In this document: positions 1-10,502 of the stretch, in pieces
Position numbering within the stretch: position 1 is the first letter of the stretch
Layout: each line of letters starts with the position of its first letter
From: Acanthosepion esculentum
Lineage: Eukaryota; Mollusca; Cephalopoda; Sepiida; Sepiidae
Assembly (NCBI GenBank): GCA_964036315.1
Contig: OZ038507.1
Span: 62,500,388 to 62,564,387, forward strand
Reading direction: 5' to 3'
DNA: 64,000 bases
Notes under the pieces: model-generated
Told to the model about the DNA's origin: nothing
Seen by the model: only the letters and a program-made list of their open reading frames with translations
The model's database searches: none
Position numbers and translations under genes: made by a program

Positions 1-2555
1 GGAGGAAAAAGAGTTCCAAAGGCAACCAACGAAAGGAGAGCGTGATTAGTTGTCGGAATTTGAGAGACTCATAATGGTTATGATGGAGGAAAAAGAGTTC
101 CAAAGGCAACCAACGAAAGGAGAGCGTGATTAGTTGTCGGAATTTGAGAGACTCATAATGGTTATGATGGAGGAAAAAGAGTTCCAAAGGCAACCAACGA
201 AAGGAGAGCGTGATTAGTTGTCGGAATTTGAGAGACTCATAATGGTTATGATGGAGGAAAAAGAGTTACAAAGGCAACCAACGAAAGGAGAGCGTGATTA
301 GTTGTCGGAATTTGAGTGACTCATAATGGTTATGATGGGGGAAAAAGAGTTCCAAAGGCAACCAACGAAAGGAGAGCGTGATTAGTTGTCGGAATTTGAG
401 AGACTCATAATGGTTATGATGGAGGAAAAAGAGTTCCAAAGGCAACCAACGAAAGGAGAGCGTGATTAGTTGTCTGAATTTGAGAGACTCATAATGGTTA
501 TGATGGAGGGAAAAGAGTTCCAAAGGCAACCAACGAAAGGAGAGCGTGATTAGTTGTCGGAATTTTGACAGACTCATAATGGTTATGATGGAGGAAAAAG
601 AGTTCCAAAGGCAACCAACGAAAGGAGAGCGTGATTAGTTGTCGGAATTTGACAGACTCATAATGGTTATGATGGAGGAAAAAGAGTTACAAAGGCAACC
701 AACGAAAGGAGAGCGTGATTAGTTGACGGAATTTGAGAGACTCATAATGGTTATGATGGAGGAAAAAGAGTTCCAAAGGCAACCAACGAAAGGAGAGCGT
801 GATTAGTTGTCGGAATTTGCGAGACTCATAATGGTTATGATGGAGGAAAAAGAGTTCCAAAGGCAACCAACGAAAGGAGAGCGTGATTAGTTGTCGGAAT
901 TTGGGAGACTCATAATGGTTATGATGGAGGAAAAAGAGTTCCAAAGGCAACCAACGAAAGGAGAGCGTGATTAGTTGTCGGAATTTGAGAGACTCATAAT
1001 GGTTATGATGGAGGAAAAAGAGTTCCAAAGGCAACCAACGAAAGGAGAGCGTGATTAGTTGTCGGAATTTGAGAGACTCATAATGGTTATGATGGAGGAA
1101 AAAGAGTTCCAAAGGCAACCAACGAAAGGAGAGCGTGATTAGTTGACGGAATTTGAGTGACTCATAATGGTTATGATGGGGGAAAAAGAGTTCCAAAGGC
1201 AACCAACGAAACGAGAGCGTGATTAGTTGTCGGAATTTGAGTGACTCATAATGGTTATGATGGGGGAAAAAGAGTTCCAAAGGCAACCAACGAAAGGAGA
1301 GCGTGATTAATTGTCGGAATTTGAGAGACTCATAATGGTTATGATGGAGGAAAAAGAGTTCCAAAGGCAACCAACGAAAGGAGAGCGTGATTAGTTGTCG
1401 GAATTTGAGAGACTCATAATGGTTATGATGGAGGAAAAAGAGTTCCAAAGGCAACCAACGAAAGGAGAGCGTGATTAGTTGTCGGAATTTGAGAGACTCA
1501 TAATGGTTATGATGGAGGGAAAAGAGTTCCAAAGGCAACCAATGAAAGGAGATCGTGATTAGTTGTCGGAATTTGACAGACTCATAATGGTTATGATGGA
1601 GGGAAAAGAGTTCCAAAGGCAACCAATGAAAGGAGAGCGTGATTAGTTGTCGGAATTTGACAGACTCATAATGATTATGATGGAGGGAAAAGAGTTCCAA
1701 AGGCAACCAATGAAAGGAGAGCGTGATTAGTTGTCGGAATTTGACAGACTCATAATGGTTATGATGGAGGGAAAAAGAGTTCCAAAGGCAACCAATGAAA
1801 GGAGAGCGTGATTAGTTGTCGGAATTTGACAGACTCATAATGGTTATGATGGAGGAAAAAGAGTTCCAAAGGCAACCAACGAAAAGAGAGCGTGATTAGT
1901 TGTCGGAATTTGAGAGACTCATAATGGTTATGATGGAGGAAAAAGAGTTCCAAAGGCAACCAACGAAAGGACAGCGTGATTAGTTGTCGGAATTTGAGAG
2001 ACTCATAATGGTTATGATGGAGGAAAAAGAGTTCCAAAGGCAACCAACGAAAGGAGAGCGTGATTAGTTGACGGAATTTGAGAGACTCATAATGGTTATG
2101 ATGGAGGAAAAAGAGTTCCAAAGGCAACCAACGAAAGGAGAGCGTGATTAGTTGTCGGAATTTGAGAGACTCATAATGGTTATGATGGAGGAAAAAGAGT
2201 TCCAAAGGCAACCAACGAAAGGAGAGCGTGATTAGTTGTCGGAATTTGAGAGACTCATAATGGTTATGATGGAGGAAAAAGAGTTCCAAAGGCAACCAAC
2301 GAAAGGAGAGCGTGATTAATTGTCGGAAATTGAGAGACTCATAATGGTTATGATGGAGGAAAAAGAGTTCCAAAGGCAACCAACGAAAGGAGAGCGTGAT
2401 TAGTTGTCGGAATTTGAGAGACTCATAATGGTTATGATGGAGGAAAAAGAGTTCCAAATGCAACCAATGAAACGTGAGCGTGATTAGTTGTCGGAATTTG
2501 AGAGACTCATAATGGTTATGATGGAGGAAAAAGAGTTCCAAAGGCAACCAATGAA
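1..2555. repeat. 84-bp minisatellite, about 30 copies
   Basis: The 84-bp unit begins GGAGGAAAAAGAGTTCCAAA and repeats head to tail from the window edge to about 2555, so the array continues to the left. Units are usually identical except for one to four substitutions. Variants recur in patches: GACGG for GTCGG near 724, 1144 and 2068; GAGTGACTC with GGGGGAAA near 316, 1155 and 1238; CAATGAAAGG at 1540-1800. 84 is a multiple of 3, so the minus strand reads as a 28-residue peptide repeat (LPLELFFLHHNHYES is part of it) in frames of 103, 339 and 262 codons. I read these as by-products of the repeat and not as genes, because one-base indels break them and no other coding signal is present. Confidence 0.97.
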
Positions 2556-3744
2556 AGATGTTTTCAACGAGATGCTTTCAGTGCTTTCAAGGTTATACGT
2601 TAAAATTTGCAGGATCAACTTCTCTCATGAATGTTAACGAAAGGTAAAAATTCGGATGAAATTTGAGAAAATTCAGGACTGACCCTTGTTGAAGGACTGG
2701 CTGAAATGATCCACTGGAAAATCATTAAAGAAGCCTAAACAAGTAAAATAAAGAGATTTGTAAAGCTTTGAGCGCGTTACAATGTAACAGTTAACGAGCT
2801 AGTGTCGTAGACTATTTGTAGAGTAATTTGTCATGGTCAAATATAATTGGCGGAAATGCCCAACAGATTTGACAATGTTTGCAATATGCAATAACATGAG
2901 AAAGAAAAAAACGAATAGGACAAAAATAATATTGAGCAAGCAATATATTCTAGACAAAGCAACAGTAATAAGACAAGAATAGTATTGACATAAAAATGGG
3001 ATACAGACAAGCGATCGCAGCGTTCTGACCTCAAGACAAGAAAGAACAGAACAAAGTTGGATGAGACCGTGAAGTGGCCTATCTTATTCGCTAGTGTTAT
3101 ATAGGAATAAAGTGTCGCTGTCGACACTGCAGTTTGAACACAGATCACCAGGATGCTAACACAGGTGGCCTCAGTTTGAATAAGTAGATCATGTGATGGT
3201 AAAGGAAATGTATATATGGGGATTAGCGTGGTGTGCAAGTGATAACTATAGTGATCACTATACGGATTACTATTCAGAGGTTACTATTCGAGCGAGTATT
3301 ATCGTGCAAGTACTATTAGTGCAAGTGTTATTCGAAGGCGTCTGTTCAACGGCGTTACTATAGTTTTATCTGCGATTACAAAGTCTCTACTGCAACGAGC
3401 ATTACGAAAGTGACAACGAGTATTCGTTGAAATTATAAAAGTGGCTACGAGTGTTAGTTGACATCACAAAAGCTAGTAAGAAATCCCAGCATGCATCTGT
3501 AGGTTTTATCTAAAAATTTGGAAAGGGGGATAATTTTGCACTCATTCCACACACATCGTATGGGTCGTCCATATCGTTGTACAACAAGCCACATTCCAGG
3601 TTTGAAGTATCTACTTGTATTGTTTTTTTCTTGATGTTCTTGCCTTGCGTTCTGGTAATAACTTATTGGAAACAGACTTAATCAAGCTTTTGTTACTTAT
3701 TGTTTTTGTATATGTCTTTCTCTATATTTTCTGTTATTTGGGGG
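2556..3744. other. No recognisable gene; unassigned DNA
   Basis: AT-rich sequence of mixed composition after the minisatellite. A 133-codon minus frame (2837-3238) is hydrophobic and low in complexity, and I do not recognise it. The stretch 3240-3480 loosely repeats TACTATTC and GAGTATT motifs, like a decayed short tandem repeat. Nothing else could be supported. Confidence 0.5.
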
Positions 3745-4385
3745 GGGGGATTTTGTCATCGTTCGGTGTGAGGAGGCACGGCCAGTATGGTGGAGTCACC
3801 CCCCACAGCAAACTGCTTAATCGCCACCAGCGGTTTCGGCACGAGCCCCAAACAAGCCCAAGAAAAAGACGCCTGAAGAGTACGGGGCTCTTCAGGAAAA
3901 ATACGCCCCTTTTACAAAGGGGAATGAATTTGTCACAATCCCGGGGACCCTTGACGCCATAGCGCCAAGGAATGTTTCCCTGCTGACACACCGGCTCATC
4001 GGTGTCAGCAAAGATACCCTGGAGGAAACTTTGAAGAAATAATTCAAATAATTCAAAAGGTCTTATCCAAAAAGTCGAACGATATGTGGGACATCCTGCT
4101 AGCGAACGTAGAGGAGGCGAAGAAGTTGGCAGGTAGCGTATTGACAACAAAATCTGTACGACTCCAAACGGAGTATATGAGTGCTAGGCGGACCAAGATT
4201 ACGCTTCACAGCGCGCGCTCATGGACACCACTGAGGAGCGGCTGAGGGTTTTCTTCTCCCGATTCGGACGGGTCGGTGAACTGGCAGAAGAAACGGGGGA
4301 AAACGATCATTGCGACTGGGGACTATGTCTTGCAAGTCATATTGAACCGCAAGAATTTCATGGATATCCAATCTATGGTTGTCTG
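3745..4385 (+). pseudogene. LINE-A ORF1 (gag-like) relic
   Basis: Broken ORF1 of a non-LTR retrotransposon. Readable blocks in order are HRLIGVSKDTLEETLKK (about 3990-4040), MWDILLANVEEAKKLAGSVL continuing through TTKSVRLQTEYMSARRTKI (from 4084), MDTTEERLRVFFSRFGRV (from 4221) and IIATGDYVLQVILNRKNFMD (about 4306-4365). These lie in different frames, so at least two frameshifts and some in-frame stops separate them. The order and wording match the RNA-recognition-like part of gag-like ORF1 proteins common in mollusc LINEs. The CCHC zinc knuckles normally found downstream are absent because the copy jumps into ORF2 here. A run of nine G lies at about 3741-3749. The family call is from memory of related proteins; the RNA-binding role is known for the class and not shown here. 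Confidence 0.7.
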
Positions 4386-5076
4386 GGACAGGAAATGGCT
4401 TGTAAACTTTAATGCCTCCAAAACGAAACTGCTCTCATTTACCCACCATAGAGAAACCTACCTGCCCCCTATCATCATGGCTGATGCTCAACTCCACGAG
4501 AGCGTCTCTCTGCGCCTTCTTGGTCTCATGTTTTCCACTGACCTGTGGTAGAACGACATTGAATCAATAGCTTCATCTACCGCAAGGAAAGTTGCTTTCT
4601 CTGTGTGGCACCAGGACTTTTTTTCTCGCCTGAGTTCATCCTTCAATTCGATAAATCTACCATTCGTCCTTGCATTGAATACTGTTGCCATATATGGTCT
4701 GGTGCCCCCGCTGTTCAGCTCGAGACGGATATGCAATATTATAGGTCCTGATCTGGCATCACGTCTACAGTCACTATCTCACATACGGGATGTGGCTTCC
4801 GTCTGTCTTTTCTACAAATATTTTCATAGCAACTGCTCTGACGAGCTACTTTAACTGGTGCCCCAACTGCATGAATTTAAGCGTGCTACTAGGTTGGCAT
4901 TTCGGTCCCACCCTTTCACTGTCGAAACAGTTAAACGTAACCGCCTCTTCTATTCCAACAGATTCTTATCTCGCACTTCCTGCCGGTGGAACTCCCTTCC
5001 TTCTACTTGCTTCCCTGATAGCGTTAATCTTCAAATACTCAAATGTAATGTCAATCGACATCTTCTGATGCCTTGA
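4366..5076 (+). pseudogene. LINE-A ORF2 reverse transcriptase C-terminal relic
   Basis: C-terminal part of a jockey-like LINE reverse transcriptase, downstream of the catalytic fingers and palm. Visible blocks are RKWLVNFNASKTKLLSF, LRLLGLMFSTDLW, GPDLASRLQSLSHIRDVASV, LFYKYFHSNCSDELL and FRSHPFTVETVKRNRLFYSN, ending NVNRHLLMP and a stop at 5074-5076. At least three frameshifts and one in-frame stop (after STDLW) break it. The catalytic YxDD region and the endonuclease are missing. It is fused in frame to the ORF1 relic upstream, giving one open stretch at 4276-4551 that mixes both. Two further copies of the family lie at 34.1-34.5 kb and 63.87-64.0 kb. Confidence 0.8.
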
Positions 5077-5250
5077 TCCTGATTCCCGTCCTTCTCTATA
5101 TCTTTTCCTCAATCAACCCTCTTTACTCTTGCCCTCACTCTCTGTAATCCCTTGCGTGCTAGTGGCATTCCTGCCTTGCTTGGAGTGAAATGCTTAAGAA
5201 CAAATATAAGTCTGGTTTTGTTAATATTTCCATGTTTATTGCCATCATAC

Positions 5251-5465
5251 AGGATGTCCCCTAAAAAACTGACATAATTTAAAATGTGAATATTTGAATA
5301 ACTACATGTCCCCGGCAAATAAAATTAAATAGGTTTTATAATACATTCGAAGGGATATAGATTTTTTAACCGATTTCATAAAGCTTCACAAACGTTCAAT
5401 ATACGCACCACCTGCGGCACGACATACGCCAAGATGGTAGCCCATCTCCTGCCAAACACGATTTG
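5251..5465 (-). pseudogene. Tc1/mariner-type transposon 3' end (probable)
   Basis: The minus strand encodes VWQEMGYHLGVCRAAGGAYI followed by ERL and a stop at about 5386. This resembles the C-terminus of a Tc1/mariner-type transposase often seen in invertebrates (WQELDYRxDVCRVTxGAHIE). Beyond the stop the sequence runs through ~130 bp to ACAGGATGTCCCCTAAAAAA at about 5249-5268, which looks like a mariner terminal repeat (family ends resemble CAGGGTGTCCC). It abuts a block of the ~130-bp array (TTTATTGCCATCAT), so the insertion site is visible. The rest of the transposase is missing or was replaced by the LINE-B fragment next to it. Confidence 0.45.
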
Positions 5466-5545
5466 ATTTTATGTGACGTGTCCCTTCATTACATAGGCGA
5501 CCATGGCTCTCCACTTCTCCCTGTTCTTTTGTAAGTAAATTGGGA
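5466..5545 (-). pseudogene. LINE-B ORF2 3' end fragment inserted in the mariner remnant
   Basis: The minus strand reads LQKNREKWRAMVAYVMKGHV followed by T and a stop codon. This matches the C-terminus of the LINE-B copy at 6524-6930, which ends KWRAMIAYVLKGHGT and a stop. Only the last 25 or so codons remain, as expected for 5'-truncated target-primed insertion. The LINE end joins the mariner sequence directly at about 5465. Confidence 0.65.
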
Positions 5546-6022
5546 TTGCAAAGGAAATATTTGTCGCAGATTATTTCCACGTCACAGAGAATAAATCACT
5601 AAGTTGCAACTCGAACATCGAGGGCAGAAAGAAATGCCGAAAACTCGATTCGCAAATACTATCTCGCTAATCAAAATGCACGCCAACAGTCAGAAAAATA
5701 ACTCATTCTCCACCAAACGCGGTAGCCAAAATTGCCGAATTCCCCACAGATTCGAGAACACCAACGGGCGAACATTTTTTTTTCCATTCGTCGACAGCTG
5801 AGAGACGATCTCCAGTATTTTGCATATCAAAGTACGTTTAATTACGACTCCTGCGTCAGACTTGGTTTTTTTTTTTCAAATTCAAATATTCCGTCTTCAG
5901 CATGTCATGCGGAATACGTGCCCTTTTGTTTGGTAATTAATTTTCTTTTTCGCCAGCTTTTCCGTGGTAAAATATACGCGACTCGCTGTCGCTTAGTTTG
6001 ACGAGGTAACTCCCCGTTTTCT
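5546..6022. other. No recognisable feature
   Basis: Mixed-composition sequence between LINE-B fragments. Short T runs occur at 5776-5784 and 5867-5876. Reading frames here are short and unlike any family I know. Confidence 0.4.
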
Positions 6023-6410
6023 TCGCTATACCTTTGTATCTCTCAATAAGTTTTGTCCCTTTGTTACTTCCCCTAGACAATGTCCTGTCATCCACTTGCT
6101 TAAGCCCGCTATGTATGTCACGCGTTGTTTTCCCGTGTCTCTCTTTCCCTCTATTCGTCCTGTGAGTATCAGATTCTCCAAGCCCTCCTTTCTAGTTACG
6201 TGTCCCAGAAATTTCACCTGACTTTTCCTGATGTTAAGTATAAGCTTCCTCCTTGTTTGCATCCTCTCCAAAACCTCATAGTTGCTCACACGATCGGTCC
6301 ATGATATCCTTAGCATCCTTCTGTAGAACCATACCTCCGTTGCCTTCTCTCTTCTTCATCTTTGAGGAGACCGTCCAACATTTTGCGCCGTAAACGCAGA
6401 CTGCATAATA
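6023..6410 (-). pseudogene. LINE-B reverse transcriptase C-terminal fragment, copy 1
   Basis: The minus strand contains VYGAKCWTVSSKMKKRE, RRMLRISWTDRVSNYEVLE and RKSQVKFLGHVTRKEGLENL, then ILTGRIEGKRDTG. This is the conserved segment downstream of the RT domain in many invertebrate LINEs, where a C.W motif is followed by RRML.I.WTDR and a GH(V/I).R......GRIEGKR block. The 96-codon frame 6026-6316 is open, then a frameshift breaks the link upstream to MKKRE. The 3' terminus (WRAMIAY...) is missing. I do not assign a clade; automated pipelines often label such proteins craniofacial development protein 2-like. Confidence 0.8.
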
Positions 6411-6523
6411 ATTTTTTCTCTTGTTTTAATCATGAGAAATACTTTTATTCTTTTATTCAGCTACTTCACTCAGTCACATTACAGTAAATTGTTCCTCTGT
6501 TTCGCTTCTTTCTTTACTTTTTA

Positions 6524-6930
6524 TGTGCCGTGTCCCTTCAGGACGTAGGCGATCATGGCTCTCCACTTCCCTCTACCCCTTGTAGCTCTCAGTATTTTAT
6601 CCCTTTGCTACTTCCCCCAGGCTATGTTCTGTCAGCCATTTGCTTAATCCCGCTAGATATGTCATGCGTTGCTCTCCTTTGTCTCTCTTTCCCTCTATTC
6701 GCCCTGTGAGTATCAGATTCTCCAAGCCCTCCTTTCTAGTTACGTGTCCCAGAAATTTCACCTGACTTTTCCTGATGTTAAGTATAAGCTTCCTCCTTGT
6801 TGGCATCCACTCCAAAACCTCATCGTTGTTCACACGATCGGTCCATGATATCCCTAGCATCCTTCTGTAGAGCCATACCTCCGTTGACTCGAGTCTCTTC
6901 TTCATCTTTGATGAGACCTTCTAACATTCG
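6524..6930 (-). pseudogene. LINE-B reverse transcriptase C-terminal fragment, copy 2
   Basis: The same block as the neighbouring copy, offset by about 545 bp and in the same orientation. A 102-codon frame (6597-6905) starts MKKRLESTEVWLYRRMLGIS and includes RKSQVKFLGHVTRKEGLENL. It is out of frame with the true C-terminus, RDKILRATRGRGKWRAMIAY then VLKGHGT and a stop at about 6524-6530, so one frameshift near 6600 separates them. This copy shows where the family ends. Confidence 0.82.
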
Positions 6931-6986
6931 TCGCCGTTGATTTTACTAACATTTTCATATTTACTGCCATCGTCTTCACAGCTATA

Positions 6987-7127
6987 GTGATTTTCTGAGT
7001 CCGGCTTAGATGTGGCACACGGCCAAAAGTATGAGGTACCCAGTGAGGATCAAACTCACTACTCAGTCCTAATTGATCTAGCAAGACAAGCTTTCTAACC
7101 ATTACACCACGTTGAGGTGCCCCATCC
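6987..7127 (-). mobile_element. tRNA-derived SINE with 11-bp target duplication
   Basis: Read on the minus strand, it begins near GGGGCACCTCAACGTGGTGT, with an A-box-like TGGTGTAATGGTTAGAAAGC and a B-box-like GAGTTTGATCC about 45 bases further on. This is the internal RNA polymerase III promoter of a tRNA-derived SINE. An 11-bp target-site duplication (TCACAGCTATA) lies at 6976-6986 and 7128-7138. The target is a unit of the ~130-bp array. A related copy is at 27835-27961. Confidence 0.85.
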
Positions 7128-7761
7128 TCACAGCTATATATATGCATGAAGAAAGAAAGATATTTTTTTTTAATCCCTTGAATTTTACGAGACAAGAACT
7201 TTGTTTTAATTTCCATGTCAACTGCCATCATCTTTAAATATATTATTTATATAAGGAAAGGAAGAAAGCGACACTGAAAAATCTCCGTGATGCAAACACG
7301 TATTTAATTGCGAAACAAAGTCTCCTTCCTTCTGTTAATATTTCTATTTTAATTGCCATAATTGTTAAACATTATTTATATAGGAAAAGAAAGAAAGCAA
7401 CCCTGAAAAAAAACTTCTGGTAGTTAATCAATACTTGATTATGAAATATGAAAGTCTTCTTTGTTTTCTTTTAAAATATTTCCATGTTTATTGCCTTAAT
7501 CCTAACAACATCATCTACACAAATGATGAAAGCAACTCTGAAAAACTTCCTTGATGCTAATCAATATTTGATTACGAAACAAAAAAAAACTCCTACGTTC
7601 CGTTAATACTTTCATTTTAATTACCATTTTCCGTAAAACATTTACACTGGGAAAGGAAGAAAGTACTTCTGAAAAATATCCTTGTAGCTAATCGATATTT
7701 AATTACAAAAATATTACATCTCCTTCATTTTGATAATATTTCCAGGTATTTACTTGACCCC

Positions 7762-8131
7762 CCACTGATTCAGATTGTGATACAAGGTCGGTTTTTAACG
7801 TGGGGACCCGAGTGTTTTCACCCGGGCCGCTGGTCTTGGCTGGTCATAGCTTGTCCAAGCTGGTCAGAGCTGGTCTAAGCTAGTCATAGCTGGTCTAAGC
7901 TAGTCGTAGCTGGTCTTAGCTTGACCAAGCTGGTCATAGCTAGTCTTGGCTTGTCATAGCTGGTCCAGGCCGGAGCCGGTCCAAGCTAGTCGTAGCCATG
8001 ATACTGCCAGCGCAGGGACGAATCCCTACACCAAGTAAGTATCAAGTGACGCTCTCAGCCAAAAGGCCGACAAAACGAGCGATCTGCGAATAGATACTAC
8101 ACTTTGATCCAGGCCACCCGGCCGAGCAGCT
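7762..8131 (-). mobile_element. Insertion resembling a mosaic of U2, U1 and U4 snRNA 5' ends
   Basis: A GC-richer 370-bp insertion into the ~130-bp array. Read on the minus strand, 8110-8088 resembles U2 snRNA nucleotides ~27-48 (AAGTGTAGTATCTATTC). 8070-8053 resembles U2 ~8-25 (TCGGCCTTTTGGCTGAGA, one mismatch to the usual TCGGCCTTTTGGCTAAGA). 8043-8024 resembles the U1 5' end (ATACTTACTTGG against ATACTTACCTGG). 8017-7991 resembles the U4 5' end (GCGC, then GGCAGTATC). A ~11-bp tandem repeat around AGCTGGTCATAGC fills 7835-7990. The insertion ends near 7762 with ACAAGGTC, GTGGGG and CCCGAG motifs shared with 13975-14275. The U2 matches are the strongest, and the U1 and U4 matches are short. 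Confidence 0.5.
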
Positions 8132-8700
8132 CCTTTTGATAATATTTCCATGTTTATTTTCATCATCCTCAAAATATTATCTTCATAGAGAAATGAAGAA
8201 AGCAACTTTGAAAATCCTCCTTGATGCTAGCCTGTATTTAATTACGAAACAATTTCTCCTAAATTCTGTTATTTTTTTTATGTTAATTGCCGTTATGTTA
8301 TTAAATTTTATTTACATAGGGAAATGAAGAAAGCAACACTGAAAAGCCCTCTCGAAGTTAATACTTCATTACGAAATATGAAATTAATCTTGATTTTTTA
8401 TGTTTATTGGTGTCATCCTCGGAAAATTCTCTACATAAAGGATGAAAGCAACCCTGAAAACCCTCCTTGGTGCTAATCCATATTTAATTAGGAAACAAAG
8501 TATCCTCAATTCTGTTAATATTTCCACGTTAATTGCCGTTATGTCATTAAACATTATTTACTTAGGGAAAGGAAGAAAGCAACCCTGAAAACCCTTCTGG
8601 AAATTAATCAAAACTTGATTATGAAATATGAGACACTTAATTTTCTCATGTGTCTATGTTTATTGCCATCATCCTCAAAATATTATATTCATAGTGGAAG

Positions 8701-8778
8701 TGTCGGAGTTAGCTCCTCCTCAGTTTCCTTAATCCTTCAACAGGGGTCTCTCTCCTCTGGCTATATATACTGGCTGAC

Positions 8779-8817
<39 letters not shown>

Positions 8818-9159
8818 GACTCAGGCCTTGGGCCGCTACCTCGCACGGAGACGAGGTAAAATCGTTCTTTTTCCACTTACACCAAGATACAGATACAGCG
8901 TTTCCCAAATTCCGGGAACGCACTAAGAACAATACACGTACGTACGAACACTTACAACACACACACATAATTTATCCATACAAACTCTATGTAACTGTTC
9001 ATGTCTTTGTGTTATTCGTTATTAATATATATTTGTTTACCCATATATATCTGTCTTCTTTGGACTTAATGTCCGACATTCTCATGTAGCTGGACCGGTC
9101 AGCAGGACATTTTAACCTTCTGATATCTCTTCACATCTTCACCTCCGCGGTCCGCTACA
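8701..9159 (+). mobile_element. Solo LTR, copy A (459 bp), TSD GAAG
   Basis: Starts TGTCGGAGTTAGCTCCTCCT and ends CGGTCCGCTACA, so it has the TG...CA ends of a retroviral-type LTR. It is flanked by a 4-bp direct repeat GAAG (8697-8700 and 9160-9163), as left by Ty3-like integrases. A TATA-like box CTATATATACTGG lies at ~8761, followed by a (TC)n tract at ~8785-8813. No internal coding region remains, so this is a solo LTR formed by LTR-LTR recombination or an isolated end. It interrupts a unit of the ~130-bp array. Confidence 0.75.
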
Positions 9160-9197
9160 GAAGCTTTAAAGCTACTCTGAAAAACTTCTTTGTAGGT

Positions 9198-9652
9198 TGT
9201 AGAGGACCGTGTGGGTTTGAGTGTTGTTGAATTAGGAACACGTGCTGTTTATTTCTGCTAGAAGGTCCAACTACAAGAAAATGGCGGACTCAAGTTGAGT
9301 TCAACCGAAGACGTAAAGAAAACAAACAAGACCGATATATATATATATGTCAACAAATATATGTATTAAACAACAAATGTACAAGTGACAAAGACATCAA
9401 CATTTGTGTTTGGGTATGAACGTAAAGAGTTTGTATTTTGGTGAATGTTCGTACGTACGTGTATGTGTGTTTCATGGCGTTTTCCCACAAGTGGGCAAAA
9501 ACGCAAATCTCTGCGAGAGATCACATTTTTAAATGTGTCCACTGAAATGCAAAGTAGAAAGTGAACGAGGCGAGAAGTCGCCCAGTATTTATAGTGTAGA
9601 GAGAGCGACCCTAGTGAACAATTAGCGAATTAAGGAGGAGCTAACTCCGACA
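9198..9652 (-). mobile_element. Solo LTR, copy B (455 bp), opposite orientation
   Basis: Reverse-complement relative of copy A. On the plus strand it begins TGTAGAGGACCG and ends AGGAGGAGCTAACTCCGACA, whose reverse complement is exactly the first 20 bases of copy A. Interior blocks also match (GTTCGTACGTACGTGTAT, TATTTATAGTGTAGAGAGAG). Flanks AGGT (9194-9197) and AAGT (9653-9656) look like a 4-bp target duplication with one change. Only 38 bp of array DNA separate the two LTRs. Confidence 0.72.
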
Positions 9653-10502
9653 AAGTAACCAATATTTGATTACGGAGCAAGATGAAGTGTTTGATTCTGT
9701 TAGTATTTCCGTGTTTATTTTCATCATTCTTAAGATATGATCTTCATAGGGAAAGGATGAAAGGTAATTTGTAAAGCATCTATGTAGGTAACAAACATTT
9801 GATTACGAAACAAGATAGTCTGTTTCATTACCAGTCTAAGGATAGTAACTCTGAAAAACCTCCTTGATGTTAATCCATATTTAATTACGAAACAAGAAAT
9901 GCTCCTTCATTTTGGTAATATTTTTGCATGTTTATTGATATCATCCTCAAAATATTATCTCCACAGAGAAAGGATGAAATCAACTCTGAAAAACTTCCTT
10001 GATGCTAATCCACATTTGATTACGTAACCAAAAAGTCTCTTTCGTTCTGTTAATACTTTCATTTTAATTATTATTATCCCTAAAATATTTACACTAAGAA
10101 AAGATGAAAGCACTTTTGAATAAATATCCTTTTAGCTAATTGATATTTAATTACAAAACAACTACATCTCCCTCATTTTGGTAATGTTTCCATATCTATT
10201 GCCATCATCCTCAAAATATTAGTTTCGTAAAAAAGGATGAAAGCTATTCTGAATACAACTTTTTGTAACTAAACAGTATTTGGTTATGAAACAAGAAAGT
10301 CCGTTTGATTTTGTTAGTAATTTTAATATTCGCTGCCATTATTCTCACAACAATATATACATGGAGAAAGAAAGAAATATATGTTTTAAAAATCTTTGAA
10401 GTTTATCAAATTTTGCTTTAAAAGACAAGAATTTTGTTTAATTTTATCAATATATCCATGTTATCTGTCATAATTCTTAGACATTATTTACACAGGGAAA
10501 GG

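Noticed and set aside
266..2547. Minus-strand 28-residue repeat protein
   Set aside because: Explained by the 84-bp minisatellite. The frame is broken by single-base indels near 565 and 1766, and no flanking exon or signal was seen.
1..2555. CRISPR array
   Set aside because: Repeats are contiguous 84-bp units without unique spacers, and the window is eukaryotic.
2837..3238. 133-codon hydrophobic minus-strand frame as a small membrane protein
   Set aside because: No homology that I recognise, no neighbouring exon signals, and a composition explained by AT-rich DNA.
6987..7127. Functional tRNA gene
   Set aside because: A- and B-box-like sequences are present, but the cloverleaf stems do not close and an 11-bp target duplication marks it as a SINE. 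The same applies at 27.8, 61.3 and 63.2 kb.
8701..9652. A single ~950-bp DNA transposon with 20-bp terminal inverted repeats
   Set aside because: The middle contains a piece of the surrounding ~130-bp array and each half has TG...CA ends with its own 4-bp duplication, so two opposed solo LTRs fit better.
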